A stretch of 64,000 nt of DNA, from contig CANQWA010000006.1 in assembly GCA_947627445.1 (NCBI GenBank), forward strand, positions 19,037 through 83,036. Reading direction: 5' to 3'. Made by a program: the position numbers and the translations under genes. Positions within the stretch are counted from its first letter, which is position 1, and each line of letters begins with the position of its first letter. Shown here in pieces: positions 45,079 through 54,263 of this stretch. Origin of the DNA: an uncultured Ruminococcus sp. (lineage in GTDB: Bacteria > Bacillota > Clostridia > Oscillospirales > Ruminococcaceae). The notes under the pieces are model-generated. The model was given only the letters and a program-made list of their open reading frames with translations, searched no databases and was not told the DNA's origin.

Positions 45079-46309
45079 ATTGCCGTGATTCCTGTTCTAC
45101 CCGCTTGCGCACAACGCTTCTGGGTGGAAATGCCTTATCACAGGCAATCGAACACACCATCATGGCATGATTCGCTGTTTCGATTTCTTCGCCGTTGCTG
45201 TTTTGCAGATCAGATGCCGTGATCTTGGCTGGAGGCAGTCCCGGAGATAGCACCTCTAAAGCATCCCCTGCGAAGAACCGGTTGCGCTGAGTGAGATACA
45301 ACCTGCCGTTCTTCCAGGAATCCACGACAGCTACTACATCACTGCCATGGACATAGCTGCTGGAACCATATCGCTGTACGGCGTTTTCCCTGCCGTAGAA
45401 AAAACCGGTGCAGTATTCCCGGTGACTCACCTGAAATACTTCGTCCACTGCCCATGCCGGTGCATTTTTTCCTTGCATAGCGGCATCCAGAGCTGCACGG
45501 TAGGCATTGGTCACAACAGCAGAATAATAAGCAGATTTGTTCCGACCTTCCAGCTTCAAGCTGTCCACACCGGCTACAAGCAGATCATTCAGATGTTCGA
45601 TCATGCACAGATCTTTGGCGTTGAACAGATAGGTGCCGTCCATGGTTTCTTCCACCGGGAAAAACTGTCCCGGACGTGTCTCTTCCATGAGATGATATTT
45701 CCACCGGCAGGGCTGGGCACAAGCACCCCGATTGGCATCCCGTCCCGTGAGATATGCCGACAGCATACACCGCCCGGAAAAGGACATACACATGGCACCA
45801 TGAACAAAAACCTCCAGTTCCATGTCATCCGGAATCTTCGCTCGGATATCAGCGATCTCCTCCAGAGAAAGTTCTCGTGCCAGGACTGCCCGCTTTACGC
45901 CCATGTTCCACAGCGCCTGACAGGTACCGTAGTTGACAATGCCGGTTTGAGTGGACATGTGTATCTCCATATCCGGTGCGATCTCCTTCACCTGCATCAA
46001 CAGTCCCAGATCTGCCAGGATCATTGCATCCACATCGGCAGCTTGCGCCTCTTGAACAAATCGAGGAAATTGAGGGACTTCCGCATTCCGGGGCAGTGTA
46101 TTACAGGTGAGATAGAGACGTTTACCCTGATGGTGCGCCAGAGCAGCAGCCTCAGAAAGCTGCTGCTGACTGGAAAATCCGGCTGCGGCAGCCCGCATAC
46201 TGAAAATCTCACGTCCCACATAGACAGCATCCGCACCATAGTCCAGTGCAGCCTGTAACCGCTCGGCATCTCCGGCAGGGGATAACAACTCCGGTTTATT
46301 CGTCCTCAT
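45077..46309 (-). CDS. U32-family peptidase (YrrN/RlhA-like)
   Basis: 410 residues from the ATG at 46309, which overlaps the end of mltG by 14 bases; GAGGAT lies about ten bases upstream. Signatures: PELLSPAGDAERLQAAL at the start, and the U32 motif ELEVFVHGAMCMSFSGRC followed by NRGACAQPCRW with clustered cysteines. U32 proteins include collagenase-like peptidases and RNA hydroxylation factors (RlhA, TrhP). Given the cysteine set, an RNA-modification role is at least as likely as proteolysis. Confidence 0.88.
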   Translation of the reverse strand: MRTNKPELLSPAGDAERLQAALDYGADAVYVGREIFSMRAAAAGFSSQQQLSEAAALAHHQGKRLYLTCNTLPRNAEVPQFPRFVQEAQAADVDAMILADLGLLMQVKEIAPDMEIHMSTQTGIVNYGTCQALWNMGVKRAVLARELSLEEIADIRAKIPDDMELEVFVHGAMCMSFSGRCMLSAYLTGRDANRGACAQPCRWKYHLMEETRPGQFFPVEETMDGTYLFNAKDLCMIEHLNDLLVAGVDSLKLEGRNKSAYYSAVVTNAYRAALDAAMQGKNAPAWAVDEVFQVSHREYCTGFFYGRENAVQRYGSSSYVHGSDVVAVVDSWKNGRLYLTQRNRFFAGDALEVLSPGLPPAKITASDLQNSNGEEIETANHAMMVCSIACDKAFPPRSVVRKRVEQESRQ

Positions 46310-47831
46310 TCTTGTCTTTATCCTCATTGTCATCATTGGCTTCGGCTGCCTGCTGTTCCTTCCGGATTTTCTCGCCGTTTTTCTCATGTTCTTCTAAGGT
46401 TCTGGCAAAATAAGTTTCCTTGGTGTCGGTATTTGCCCAGAAATAGTAGTAATCGGTGCTGGAAGGATAGAGAGCAGCCTGAATGGCATCTGCGCCCGGA
46501 TTGCCGATGGGACCGGCTGGCAGCCCGACGCATTTATAGGTGTCGTAGGAATTGTACAGCGCTTCATTATAGGACATGCTGTGGGGCTTGATGACCTGTT
46601 CTACATATTTGCTGGTGGGGTTGGACTGGAGTAGAGGGAATTTGTCAGAATGGTTCAGACGATTCCAGAATACAGAAGAAATATCCGCCATCTGATCCAC
46701 ACTGCCCGCTTCCGCCTGAATGATGGAAGCCAAGGTAATGGTCTCATCCAGAGACAGATTCAGCGCTTTCATTCGGTCGTAATAGGTGGGCTTGATTTTG
46801 TCATTGAAATTGGTGAGGATTTTCTGGCAAACCAGCTCTACGTCCATTTCTTTATAGAAGGTATAGGTGTCAGGAAACAGATAGCCCTCCATGTGGTAGA
46901 ATTTGTCATCCTGGAAGCTGGGAAGATATGCTTCATAAGAAAGCCCGAATTTGGCATCGTTGTTGAAGTAGTCCAGGAATGCTTCGGCAGTGCAGACTTC
47001 GTTTTCTTCCAGCAGATCGGCAGCGTCGCACAGTGTGATGCCCTCACGGAATGTCACATCTACGGATTCTGCATTGTTCATGGGTTCGCTGACCAGCTCG
47101 TTGAGAATTGTCTCATACGCCATATCCGGTCTTAGTTCGTGGTCGCCAGGCTTAATGCTGGAATCCTTGTCGCTCATACCGGCAATGGTAATGAAAAAGT
47201 CTGGGCGATTGATGATGCCGTTGTCTTTAAGAATCTGGGCGATTTCTTCCATGTTTGAACCGCTGGGAATCGTGACGATCTTCGTAGTGCTGTCGCTGTT
47301 GATACCCAGTACATCTCTGCCGTAGATCATGAGAAGGCTGGACAATCCGATGGAAACACCCAGAATGAGCGTTGTCATCAACAGCGCACCAAGCACTCGG
47401 TGAGAACGGCGCTTTTTTCGGTGAGAACCAGTGTTGTGGGGCATGCTGTGGGGACTGCCGTGAAATGCTGGCTGACTTTCCCCTGCCAGATCATCGTCCT
47501 CCTGCGGGGCAAAGCCGTGCATGGTATTGATTTGCCCGATCACCCCTTCGTCTTCTGTAAAGACCTGATGAACCACTTCTTCGTCGAATGCGCCGGGATC
47601 CATAGCCGGTGCATCCGGGAACTGGTCTGCAAACCGTACCGGGGGTTCTTCCGGAATCTGGTCTGCGAACCGTACGGGGGGTTCTTCCGGAATCTGGTCT
47701 GCATACCGGATCGGTGGTTCTCTGTCCGCAAACCGAACGGGAGGTTCGTTCTGCGGCATGCGGGCTGATTCTTCGGTCTCACGCAGGATCTCATCCAGAA
47801 TATCATCACGGTTTAAGTCTTTCTTATCCAT
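46296..47831 (-). CDS. mltG: Endolytic transglycosylase MltG with repeat-bearing N-terminus
   Basis: 511 residues. A long cytoplasmic N-terminus carries three copies of a short EPPVRFADQIPE-type repeat (about 27-75), then one membrane helix (about 150-175), a LysM-like subdomain and the YceG catalytic domain, with the active glutamate in SIIQAEAGS and the conserved NPTSKYV. It cuts nascent glycan strands next to the membrane and sets strand length. The Asn/Asp/Glu/Lys tail overlaps the U32 gene. The start is coupled to the cyclo-ligase gene upstream. Confidence 0.92.
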   Translation of the reverse strand: MDKKDLNRDDILDEILRETEESARMPQNEPPVRFADREPPIRYADQIPEEPPVRFADQIPEEPPVRFADQFPDAPAMDPGAFDEEVVHQVFTEDEGVIGQINTMHGFAPQEDDDLAGESQPAFHGSPHSMPHNTGSHRKKRRSHRVLGALLMTTLILGVSIGLSSLLMIYGRDVLGINSDSTTKIVTIPSGSNMEEIAQILKDNGIINRPDFFITIAGMSDKDSSIKPGDHELRPDMAYETILNELVSEPMNNAESVDVTFREGITLCDAADLLEENEVCTAEAFLDYFNNDAKFGLSYEAYLPSFQDDKFYHMEGYLFPDTYTFYKEMDVELVCQKILTNFNDKIKPTYYDRMKALNLSLDETITLASIIQAEAGSVDQMADISSVFWNRLNHSDKFPLLQSNPTSKYVEQVIKPHSMSYNEALYNSYDTYKCVGLPAGPIGNPGADAIQAALYPSSTDYYYFWANTDTKETYFARTLEEHEKNGEKIRKEQQAAEANDDNEDKDKNEDE

Positions 47832-48415
47832 TTGATTCCTCTTTCGGTAGCAATTCCGTCCAGACGTTGGTCTGTCGGTTCAGTTGGCACAGTTGCCGTT
47901 ATGTATTGTGAAGCGGCATAGCCGATCTTACGCATATGGGGATAACACGCCAGAAAGCAGTCATAATATCCTGCCCCATAACCCAGTCTGCCGCCGGCTT
48001 CATCAAAAGCCAGTCCGGGGATCAGGCATAGGGTTTCCGGAGCATCTGTCGGAACAGCTACAGGAAGATCTCCAGGCGGTTCCAGTACGCCATAAGAGCC
48101 GGGGATCAGCTGCTCCCGGATATCCCTTTCCGGTGAAAGCCGATGAAACACCATGGCACGATCATCCGGCAGACACCGGGGGACTGCCGTCTCCTTACCG
48201 TCTATCAACGCCTGACGCAGAAGTTCCATGGTATCTGGTTCTCCGGGCAGAGATACAAAGCAGAAAAACTGTCTGCAATTGCGATACGCCTCTTCCTGAA
48301 GCAGATTTTGCATCATCCGGCGGTCCAGTGTTCTCTTTTCCTCTGGAGAAAGCTGTTTGCGGCGTATGCGCATTTCCTGCCGCAGCTGCTTTTTCGCAGC
48401 AATGATGTCAGTCAC
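47813..48415 (-). CDS. 5-formyltetrahydrofolate cyclo-ligase
   Basis: 200 residues. MTHFS family: KKQLRQEMRIRRKQLS near the start, PGLAFDEAGGRLGYGAGYYD with the phosphate-binding glycines. It converts 5-formyl-THF to methenyl-THF with ATP, recycling a folate storage form. It overlaps mltG by 19 bases downstream and the DJ-1 gene by eight bases upstream, within a tightly packed minus-strand array. Confidence 0.93.
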   Translation of the reverse strand: MTDIIAAKKQLRQEMRIRRKQLSPEEKRTLDRRMMQNLLQEEAYRNCRQFFCFVSLPGEPDTMELLRQALIDGKETAVPRCLPDDRAMVFHRLSPERDIREQLIPGSYGVLEPPGDLPVAVPTDAPETLCLIPGLAFDEAGGRLGYGAGYYDCFLACYPHMRKIGYAASQYITATVPTEPTDQRLDGIATERGIKWIRKT

Positions 48416-48950
48416 AGAGAATTGATGCCCGGAGCTTGTCCCGGGTCTCGCTGCCCAGCAGTACGCCCACCAGGGTCAGCGCAAAATCCACGGCAACACC
48501 TGCGCCTCGTGCCGTAATGATTTTTCCGTCCATGACCACGCCATCTGTGCCGATGGCTGCACCGGTCAGTTCCTGTTCAAAGCCGGTGTAGCAGACGGCA
48601 GTTTTGCCTTTTAGCAGCCCCTTATGCCCTAAGATGGACGGTGCAGCACAGATTGCGCCAATATAGCGGTCGTTGGCTGCGCAGTAGTCAATGGCAGCCT
48701 GTACTGCCGGAGAGGCTTCTTCGTTGCGTGTGCCGGGCATCCCGCCAGGGAGAACGATCATCTCCGTATCTGCGCCCACGTGCAGCTCATCTGCGGTGAT
48801 GTCTGCTGTGACCGGAATGCCATGAGAGCCGGTGACAATCTTTTTGGTGACACCCACGGTAACAACCTTCAGTCCGGCGCGGCGGAGCATGTCCACTGGC
48901 GCAAGAGCCTCTACTTCTTCAAAGCCTTCTGCAAGAAATACATAGATCAT
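48408..48950 (-). CDS. DJ-1/PfpI-family protein (YajL-like)
   Basis: 180 residues. The flavodoxin-like glutamine amidotransferase fold with VFLAEGFEEVEALAPVD at the N-terminus and the nucleophile elbow AICAAPSILG (Cys). Members act as deglycases or chaperones protecting against oxidative and carbonyl stress; assignments vary. GAAAGGAAAA precedes the ATG. Confidence 0.9.
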   Translation of the reverse strand: MIYVFLAEGFEEVEALAPVDMLRRAGLKVVTVGVTKKIVTGSHGIPVTADITADELHVGADTEMIVLPGGMPGTRNEEASPAVQAAIDYCAANDRYIGAICAAPSILGHKGLLKGKTAVCYTGFEQELTGAAIGTDGVVMDGKIITARGAGVAVDFALTLVGVLLGSETRDKLRASILCD

Positions 48951-48984
48951 GGTATTTTTCCTTTCTATCGATAAAAATCATGTA

Positions 48985-49899
48985 TTAACGTATGAGTTTT
49001 TCCGGCTCTGGAAAAACAGCAATCCGCTTTTCCAATAGAAATGCCGGATAATAGGACAGTTTGGATTTGCGCAGTCCGGGCAGATTCAGATCCTCTTCTC
49101 GGTTCAGATACCGGTAGTCCTTGGCGAAATGTGCGGCAAACTGCTGTGCCATGGCAGGATATGCACCATGAAAGTCCAGATCAGCCTTTTCGATGTGGAC
49201 ACAGAATGACTCTGTATTCAGGGGTTCGCCCACAGAAAACGCAGCCAATCTGCCGTCCACACGGAGCAGACCGCCCTTCAACCCTAACTCTGAAAAATGA
49301 GAGAAAAAGGTGTGGATAGCGTACTGCTCTGCCACACTGGAAGCATCGGTATAGCCGTCTTTGGCGTTATAGCTTCGGGCAGCAAGGGCAATGCACTGGT
49401 CATAATCATCCGGTGTAATCTCTGAAAAGACCGCCCCATACCGGGAAAACTGGCTGATGTGGTTTCGCTTCTTGTGAAATTTTTTTCCGGACATAGCAAT
49501 AAATTCCCCGACGTCATAGATATAATCCCAGCCGCCCCGGTTCTCCAGAAGAGAAAAGCTCTCCGAGGGAACGCATGCAGTCAGCAGGGGGAGAGACTGG
49601 CGGGTAAGACCGCCAATTATCAGGGGGTGTTTTTCCGCTGCGGCATATTCCGCCATTGCCGAAAGCACCCGGGACAAGTCACCGCTTCCGGCGGGGAAGG
49701 TAAAGCAGGGGATGCCGCTTTCTGTTTTGAAGGAACAGATCAGATAGAACTGCTCAAACTGTGCAATACGGGAACCAAAGCCCCGGCACCACGCCAAATT
49801 GTTGGCAAAGCTGTATTCGCAGCCCATAAATCCGGATTGTCGGAGTGCCGTCTGAATCCAATCCCGGTCGTTGATGGATATGTCACGGAAGTTCAGCAT
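48985..49899 (-). CDS. DUF2156 (GNAT-fold, phosphatidylglycerol lysyltransferase C-terminal-like) protein
   Basis: 304 residues without membrane helices. It resembles soluble DUF2156 proteins: LTCEYSFANNLAWCR-type start (here GCEYSFANNLAW), KFHKKRNHISQF in the middle, and YRYLNREEDLNLPGLRKSKLSYYP near the end. The fold equals the aminoacyl-transferring domain of MprF. Substrate unknown. It overlaps the tmk gene start by seven bases. Confidence 0.85.
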   Translation of the reverse strand: MLNFRDISINDRDWIQTALRQSGFMGCEYSFANNLAWCRGFGSRIAQFEQFYLICSFKTESGIPCFTFPAGSGDLSRVLSAMAEYAAAEKHPLIIGGLTRQSLPLLTACVPSESFSLLENRGGWDYIYDVGEFIAMSGKKFHKKRNHISQFSRYGAVFSEITPDDYDQCIALAARSYNAKDGYTDASSVAEQYAIHTFFSHFSELGLKGGLLRVDGRLAAFSVGEPLNTESFCVHIEKADLDFHGAYPAMAQQFAAHFAKDYRYLNREEDLNLPGLRKSKLSYYPAFLLEKRIAVFPEPEKLIR

Positions 49900-50567
49900 G
49901 AAAACGCCTCCCGAATCCGCCGGTACAGATCGCCGCAGATCTGCTCAATGGAATAGAGCGCTGTTCCGTCCGAGCATTCTACCATCTGCCAACCCATTTT
50001 TTTACCGGCATAGTCGGCGGCAAGGCTGCACTGCTCCAGATAGTGCAGATCGGCTTCGTGGATATCCTTCTGAGAGATGTCTCCTTGATACCGTTTCGAC
50101 AGCATTTTCTGAGACACTGCCAGCGGCACAGACAAAAACAGTACCAGATCAGGCTTGGGCAAACCCAGCTTTTGGTATTCATAGTCCTCCAGCCAAGCCA
50201 AATACTCGTCCCACGCTTCCTGCGGGAGCTTGCTCATCTGATGAATGGCATTGGATGTGGTGTAACGGCTGGCGAGAATCCATTCGCCCCGGTTGTAGTT
50301 CTGCTCCCAGTCCAGCTTATAGTTGGCATAGCGGTCTACCGCATAAAAGCTGGATGCGGCATAGGCGTTTACACCGTCCGGCGTCTGAGAAAAATCTCCT
50401 CGGAGATACATTTTCACCAGAGCAGCCGAGGACTTGTCATACATGGGAAAACTGATGGACTTGACAATTTTTCCCTCCCGGCAAAGCACTTGCCGAAGCT
50501 GTTCAAACTGCGTAGATTTTCCGCAGCCATCCAGACCATCCAGAACAATCAGTTTACCTTTTTCCAC
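49893..50567 (-). CDS. tmk: Thymidylate kinase
   Basis: 224 residues. P-loop LDGLDGCGKSTQ, the DR-type motif in VDRYANYKLD, and a lid region SKRYQGD. It phosphorylates dTMP to dTDP. The gene overlaps the 3' end of thyX by 14 bases, linking synthesis and phosphorylation of dTMP. The DRY and lid details differ from the E. coli type, so a related deoxynucleoside monophosphate kinase is possible. Confidence 0.85.
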   Translation of the reverse strand: MEKGKLIVLDGLDGCGKSTQFEQLRQVLCREGKIVKSISFPMYDKSSAALVKMYLRGDFSQTPDGVNAYAASSFYAVDRYANYKLDWEQNYNRGEWILASRYTTSNAIHQMSKLPQEAWDEYLAWLEDYEYQKLGLPKPDLVLFLSVPLAVSQKMLSKRYQGDISQKDIHEADLHYLEQCSLAADYAGKKMGWQMVECSDGTALYSIEQICGDLYRRIREAFSC

Positions 50568-51339
50568 TGCGGATCACCTCGATCGCTTCCCGGACTTCTT
50601 TTGCCTTTCCGCAGGACATTTTTCCTTCGGTACAGCCTCCGGTACAGCAGGATGGTCCTGCCCCCGAAAACAGCGCCGGTGCAGCTTCACAGCAAAGTCG
50701 GAGCATTTCGTTTGCCACCGCCCGGATCTCCCACTGTGCCCGATTGCAGCAGCGCAGCCGGAAAAAGTTCCGCAGGCTGCGGACATTCATGGTCAGCACC
50801 ATCTTCGTTTCACAGGCGTTGGGCAGCACATAGCGGGCATCCTCGATGGCTTTTTTTTCCGCCTTATTGCGGGCAGTTTCTTCGCTCAGACCCTGTTGCA
50901 GAAATTCCGGGACGTATTTTTCTGCCAGGGCGTCTGCCAATCGGTTGTAGGTGTCCACGGAATGCTGCATCATAGCCTCATATTCCTGCAAAAGCACTGG
51001 GTCTTCTTCAATTGCCGGGGGCGTGATGTAGACAAAATTTTCCTGCCGAACATATCGCTGGCTCTGCACCGAGTAGGAAGCCAGACGATGGCGTGTCACC
51101 TGTGCCAGAAAGGAACGGGAAACGCCCTCAATGCCGAAGGTAAAAGATGCGTGTTCCACCGGGCTTTCATGACCGAAACCATCCAACATCTGTACAAACT
51201 GCTGGGCACGCTCCGGAGAAATGGCATTTCGGAGGGCTTCGACGCCAGTATCAGAATAGCAAAGGCGGGCTGCTGCCGCAACGGTCTGCTCCGGCATAGG
51301 CGTATGTGCCAGTAAAACGACTTTGATCTGGGAATGCAT
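50554..51339 (-). CDS. thyX: Flavin-dependent thymidylate synthase
   Basis: 261 residues. The ThyX signature RHRxxSxxxxSxRY is present as RHRLASYSVQSQRY, with upstream HASFTFGIEGVSR. It makes dTMP from dUMP using methylene-THF and FADH2, releasing THF, so it fits an organism lacking ThyA-DHFR. A cysteine-rich C-terminal tail (CCTGGCTEGKMSC) is unusual for the family core. AAAGGAGTTCC precedes the ATG. Confidence 0.94.
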   Translation of the reverse strand: MHSQIKVVLLAHTPMPEQTVAAAARLCYSDTGVEALRNAISPERAQQFVQMLDGFGHESPVEHASFTFGIEGVSRSFLAQVTRHRLASYSVQSQRYVRQENFVYITPPAIEEDPVLLQEYEAMMQHSVDTYNRLADALAEKYVPEFLQQGLSEETARNKAEKKAIEDARYVLPNACETKMVLTMNVRSLRNFFRLRCCNRAQWEIRAVANEMLRLCCEAAPALFSGAGPSCCTGGCTEGKMSCGKAKEVREAIEVIRSGKR

Positions 51340-51410
51340 GACAGGAACTCCTTTCTATCCAAAATAGTATTCTCAAAAACATTATACCATTTATATAGGA
51401 AAAAGTCAAC

Positions 51411-51439
51411 AAAAAAGCACCTCAGAAACTGAGATGCTT
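51411..51439 (-). terminator. Terminator after rpsR
   Basis: AGCACCTCAG / CTGAGATGCT with a three-base loop. On the minus strand the stem is followed by TTTTTTG. Confidence 0.75.
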
Positions 51440-51463
51440 TCGTTTTATGAGATAAAATCATGC

Positions 51464-51706
51464 TTAGTCGCTGACATACGGCAGCAGTGCAACGTGTCTT
51501 GCACGCTTGATGGCAGTTGTCAGTTCACGCTGATGGAACGCACAAGTGCCGGTCACTCTGCGGGGCAGGATCTTGGCACGCTCGGTCATACACTTTTTCA
51601 GTTTTGCGATATCCTTATAATCAATGCGTTCTACACGGTCTGCACAGAACATGCAGACCTTTTTACGCGGTCTTTTTCCGCCGCGCTGAGATCTTTCTCT
51701 CTCCAT
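51464..51706 (-). CDS. rpsR: Ribosomal protein bS18
   Basis: 80 residues from the ATG at 51706, preceded by AGGAGG. Contains [15 protein letters not shown] and [16 protein letters not shown], typical of bS18. The CxxC plus a further Cys suggests the zinc-binding type. Last gene of the rpsF-ssb-rpsR operon. Confidence 0.96.
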   Translation of the reverse strand: MERERSQRGGKRPRKKVCMFCADRVERIDYKDIAKLKKCMTERAKILPRRVTGTCAFHQRELTTAIKRARHVALLPYVSD

Positions 51707-51780
51707 GCTGATATATCCTCCTATCTGCAATGCGGGATTCGTGGTCAAAAGCTTTTGGGAAGATGCATTCGACTTCCTGA

Positions 51781-52287
51781 TCAAAACGGCACTTCACCGT
51801 CGCCGAGAATCTCTTCAAAGTCGCCGAGATCGCCCAGCTGTACCGAACCGGGAGCGTTACTTTCGTTGACTGGTGTAGAAGCTGCGGGCTGGGGGGCAGG
51901 TGCTGCCTGGTTATATGCAGGCTGTTGATATGCGCCCTGATAGCCGCCGCCCTCCTGTGCGGCACGCTTGCTCTCGCCGAAGGATACATTTTCGGCGTGG
52001 ACTTCCATGCTGTAGTGCTTGATGCCGTTCTGATCCGTATAGTCGTTGTTGCGGAGAGAACCTTCTACGATCACCATACTGCCCTTGCGGAAGTAACGGT
52101 TCACGAACTCGGCGCTCTGACCCCAACAAGTCACATTGATAAAATCAGATTCCCGTTCGCCTGTCTGCCGGTTGGAAAACCGGCGGTTGACTGCCACACG
52201 GATACGGCAGACAGATGTGCCGTTTTGTGTCTGTCGAAAATCAGGATCTGCACAGAGGCGACCCATCAAAATCACTTTGTTCAGCAT
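51781..52287 (-). CDS. ssb: Single-stranded DNA-binding protein
   Basis: 168 residues. OB fold with [16 protein letters not shown] and [19 protein letters not shown], a Gln/Pro/Ala-rich linker, and the acidic partner-binding tip ending DGEVPF. Located between rpsF and rpsR as in most Firmicutes. Confidence 0.97.
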   Translation of the reverse strand: MLNKVILMGRLCADPDFRQTQNGTSVCRIRVAVNRRFSNRQTGERESDFINVTCWGQSAEFVNRYFRKGSMVIVEGSLRNNDYTDQNGIKHYSMEVHAENVSFGESKRAAQEGGGYQGAYQQPAYNQAAPAPQPAASTPVNESNAPGSVQLGDLGDFEEILGDGEVPF

Positions 52288-52330
52288 ATGGATTCCTTTC
52301 CGAGGTTTGTCCGTTCAGACAAAAAAGCTC

Positions 52331-52621
52331 TTACTTGACAGTTGTTAAAGAACGCAGAACGCCGTCTGTAATGTTCAGAACACGCTCTACCTCTGCCGGA
52401 ACATCCGGAGTGGACGTAAAGGTATACAGTACATAATACCCGTCCGGTTCGTCGTTGATGGGATAAGCCAGCTTGCGCTTGCCCCATTCATTCACGTCGT
52501 CCAGAGTGGCAGCAGATGCAATCTTTTCACGGAACTTTTCTACCAGTGCCTTTACTGCATCTTCCCCGTTCTTCAGACTAAAAACCGTCATCAGCTCGTA
52601 GGATTCCTGTTTTTTTGCCAT
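52331..52621 (-). CDS. rpsF: Ribosomal protein bS6
   Basis: 96 residues from MAKKQESYELMTVF at 52621, preceded by AAAGGAGGTG. Contains the ferredoxin-like core with WGKRKLAYPIND. First gene of rpsF-ssb-rpsR. Confidence 0.96.
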   Translation of the reverse strand: MAKKQESYELMTVFSLKNGEDAVKALVEKFREKIASAATLDDVNEWGKRKLAYPINDEPDGYYVLYTFTSTPDVPAEVERVLNITDGVLRSLTTVK

Positions 52622-52765
52622 TCTCCATACACCTCCTTTTGGATTTCGCCTGCACATGATGCAAGCAAGGATAACATATCCATTATAGCAGAATGTGTTG
52701 AGGTTGTCAAGGTTTTTTTGACATTTTTTTTCGAGAGGAAGTGCTGTGCCGGCGCATCCTGAATG

Positions 52766-52820
52766 TTTTAGGCAAACCCGTACAAAGCTGATAGGCGCTC
52801 TTTGTGCGGGTTTGCCTTTA
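52766..52820. repeat. Family B hairpin, near-perfect copy; probable bidirectional terminator
   Basis: AGGCAAACCCGTACAAAG / CTTTGTGCGGGTTTGCCT, one mismatch in an 18-bp stem. It shares its arms with 33195-33237 and 58255-58312. The right arm overlaps the stop codon of the AI-2E transporter gene. Confidence 0.8.
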
Positions 52821-54083
52821 TTTTGTCCGAGGTTGCTCTGCTTTCTTCTCCTTCACTCGGTGCAGCAATGCCGGAATTTTCCGCAGGGGTTTCGGTTTAT
52901 CCTTTTTATGGATCTCCTCCGAGTCATCGCCCGCCTTTTCTAGAACCACCGTATAGATTACCGACATCACCGGTACACCCATGAGCATACCCAGCACGCC
53001 GAACAGACCGCCGCCGACTGTGATTGCAAACAGCACCCAAATCGCCGGCAATCCCACCGATGTTCCTACAATATACGGCGTCAGAATGTTACAATCAAAC
53101 TGCTGTACAATAATAATGATGATGACAAATGCCACCGTATGAATCGGATTCACCATCAGCAGAATCAAAGCACAGGGGATCGTACCGATAAATGGTCCCA
53201 CAAAAGGAATGATATTGGTAATGCCAATTACCACAGAGATCATCATGGGATATTCCAGCTTACCGATGCTCATGATGACAAAAACGATCAATCCGATAAA
53301 GAATGAGTCAATGACTTTGCCGCTGATAAAGTCAGAAAACGTGGTAAAAGTCAATCTGCCGTAATGAGACAGCCGGTTGTAATACTTCTCCGGGAGATAG
53401 TGCTGCAGAATGCGTCTGCCCTGCTTTTTCAGCTTATTCTGACTGCCGAGCACATAGATGGAGAAGATCAGTCCGATAAGAACATCAATGACACCGCCGA
53501 TGATTCCTTGTGCCCATGTGCCGACTGTTCCCAGCGCATCGGGAATATAGCTGGTGAGATCCGTCAGCCTTGTGCGCAGCGTTGCTGGATCAAAGCCAAT
53601 CTCGTTGAGAAATTTCAGTGCCTGTTCGCCTCGCTCGCTGTTGAGCATCCGCATGATATTGTTGTAATACACCATGATATTATCCGTGAAATCACTGATG
53701 CTCTGGATAAATTGCGGCACAACGATCCAGATAATGGCGGTGACAATAAGAAGCAGCAACAGATAGGAAATGCACACGGCGATTCCCACTGTCGGGAGCT
53801 TCGGAAACTTTGATTTTGCCCGCTGTAAAAAGTGGTCGATCTGTTTGGTAGGACGATACAGCATAAAGGCAATAAACAAGCCGATGATAATGGGGCGCAG
53901 AACACCCAGTATATAGGACAGGGCGTTCATAAAGACCTCATGCCGGATCAGCAGAAAGAAGACCGCCAGCAGCACAATGCCGCTAAAAATGATGGTTGCA
54001 GCCCATTGCTTGTTGATCAAGCTTCGTTTTTTCGGAACAGCATCCTCGGACACTTCCTCCGTTCTGGTTTCTTTTGTATCCAT
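52818..54083 (-). CDS. AI-2E family transporter (PerM/YtvI-like)
   Basis: 421 residues with eight hydrophobic helices. Characteristic parts are an early helix pair (TIIFSGIVLLAVFFLL, IIIGLFIAFMLYRP), the amphipathic region after it, and NIIPFVGPFIGTIP near the C-terminus. The family exports diverse small solutes and Na+/H+; AI-2 transport itself is not implied. A charged C-terminal tail is cytoplasmic. AGGAGG lies upstream of the ATG. Confidence 0.88.
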   Translation of the reverse strand: MDTKETRTEEVSEDAVPKKRSLINKQWAATIIFSGIVLLAVFFLLIRHEVFMNALSYILGVLRPIIIGLFIAFMLYRPTKQIDHFLQRAKSKFPKLPTVGIAVCISYLLLLLIVTAIIWIVVPQFIQSISDFTDNIMVYYNNIMRMLNSERGEQALKFLNEIGFDPATLRTRLTDLTSYIPDALGTVGTWAQGIIGGVIDVLIGLIFSIYVLGSQNKLKKQGRRILQHYLPEKYYNRLSHYGRLTFTTFSDFISGKVIDSFFIGLIVFVIMSIGKLEYPMMISVVIGITNIIPFVGPFIGTIPCALILLMVNPIHTVAFVIIIIIVQQFDCNILTPYIVGTSVGLPAIWVLFAITVGGGLFGVLGMLMGVPVMSVIYTVVLEKAGDDSEEIHKKDKPKPLRKIPALLHRVKEKKAEQPRTK

Positions 54084-54097
54084 GTGTAACCTCCTTT

Positions 54098-54148
54098 AGA
54101 ACCGGTTCGATATCTTTTCAACACTGCCTTTTTGGCAGGTTTTGGCGC
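54098..54148. repeat. Family A repeat, partial copy
   Basis: Starts AGAACCGGTTC, then contains ATCTTTTCA and GGCAGGTTTTGGCG, the latter shared with 37903-37919. It lies between the AI-2E gene and metH. Confidence 0.45.
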
Positions 54149-54263
54149 ATACGGCATCAAAAAGTCTTGCCGGATACACCAAGTATGCCTGTGACTTTTT
54201 CCTTGCCTTCACCAAAATCTGTTTGAAAATCCGACTATTTCCAGATACGGAGCAGTCTCTGCC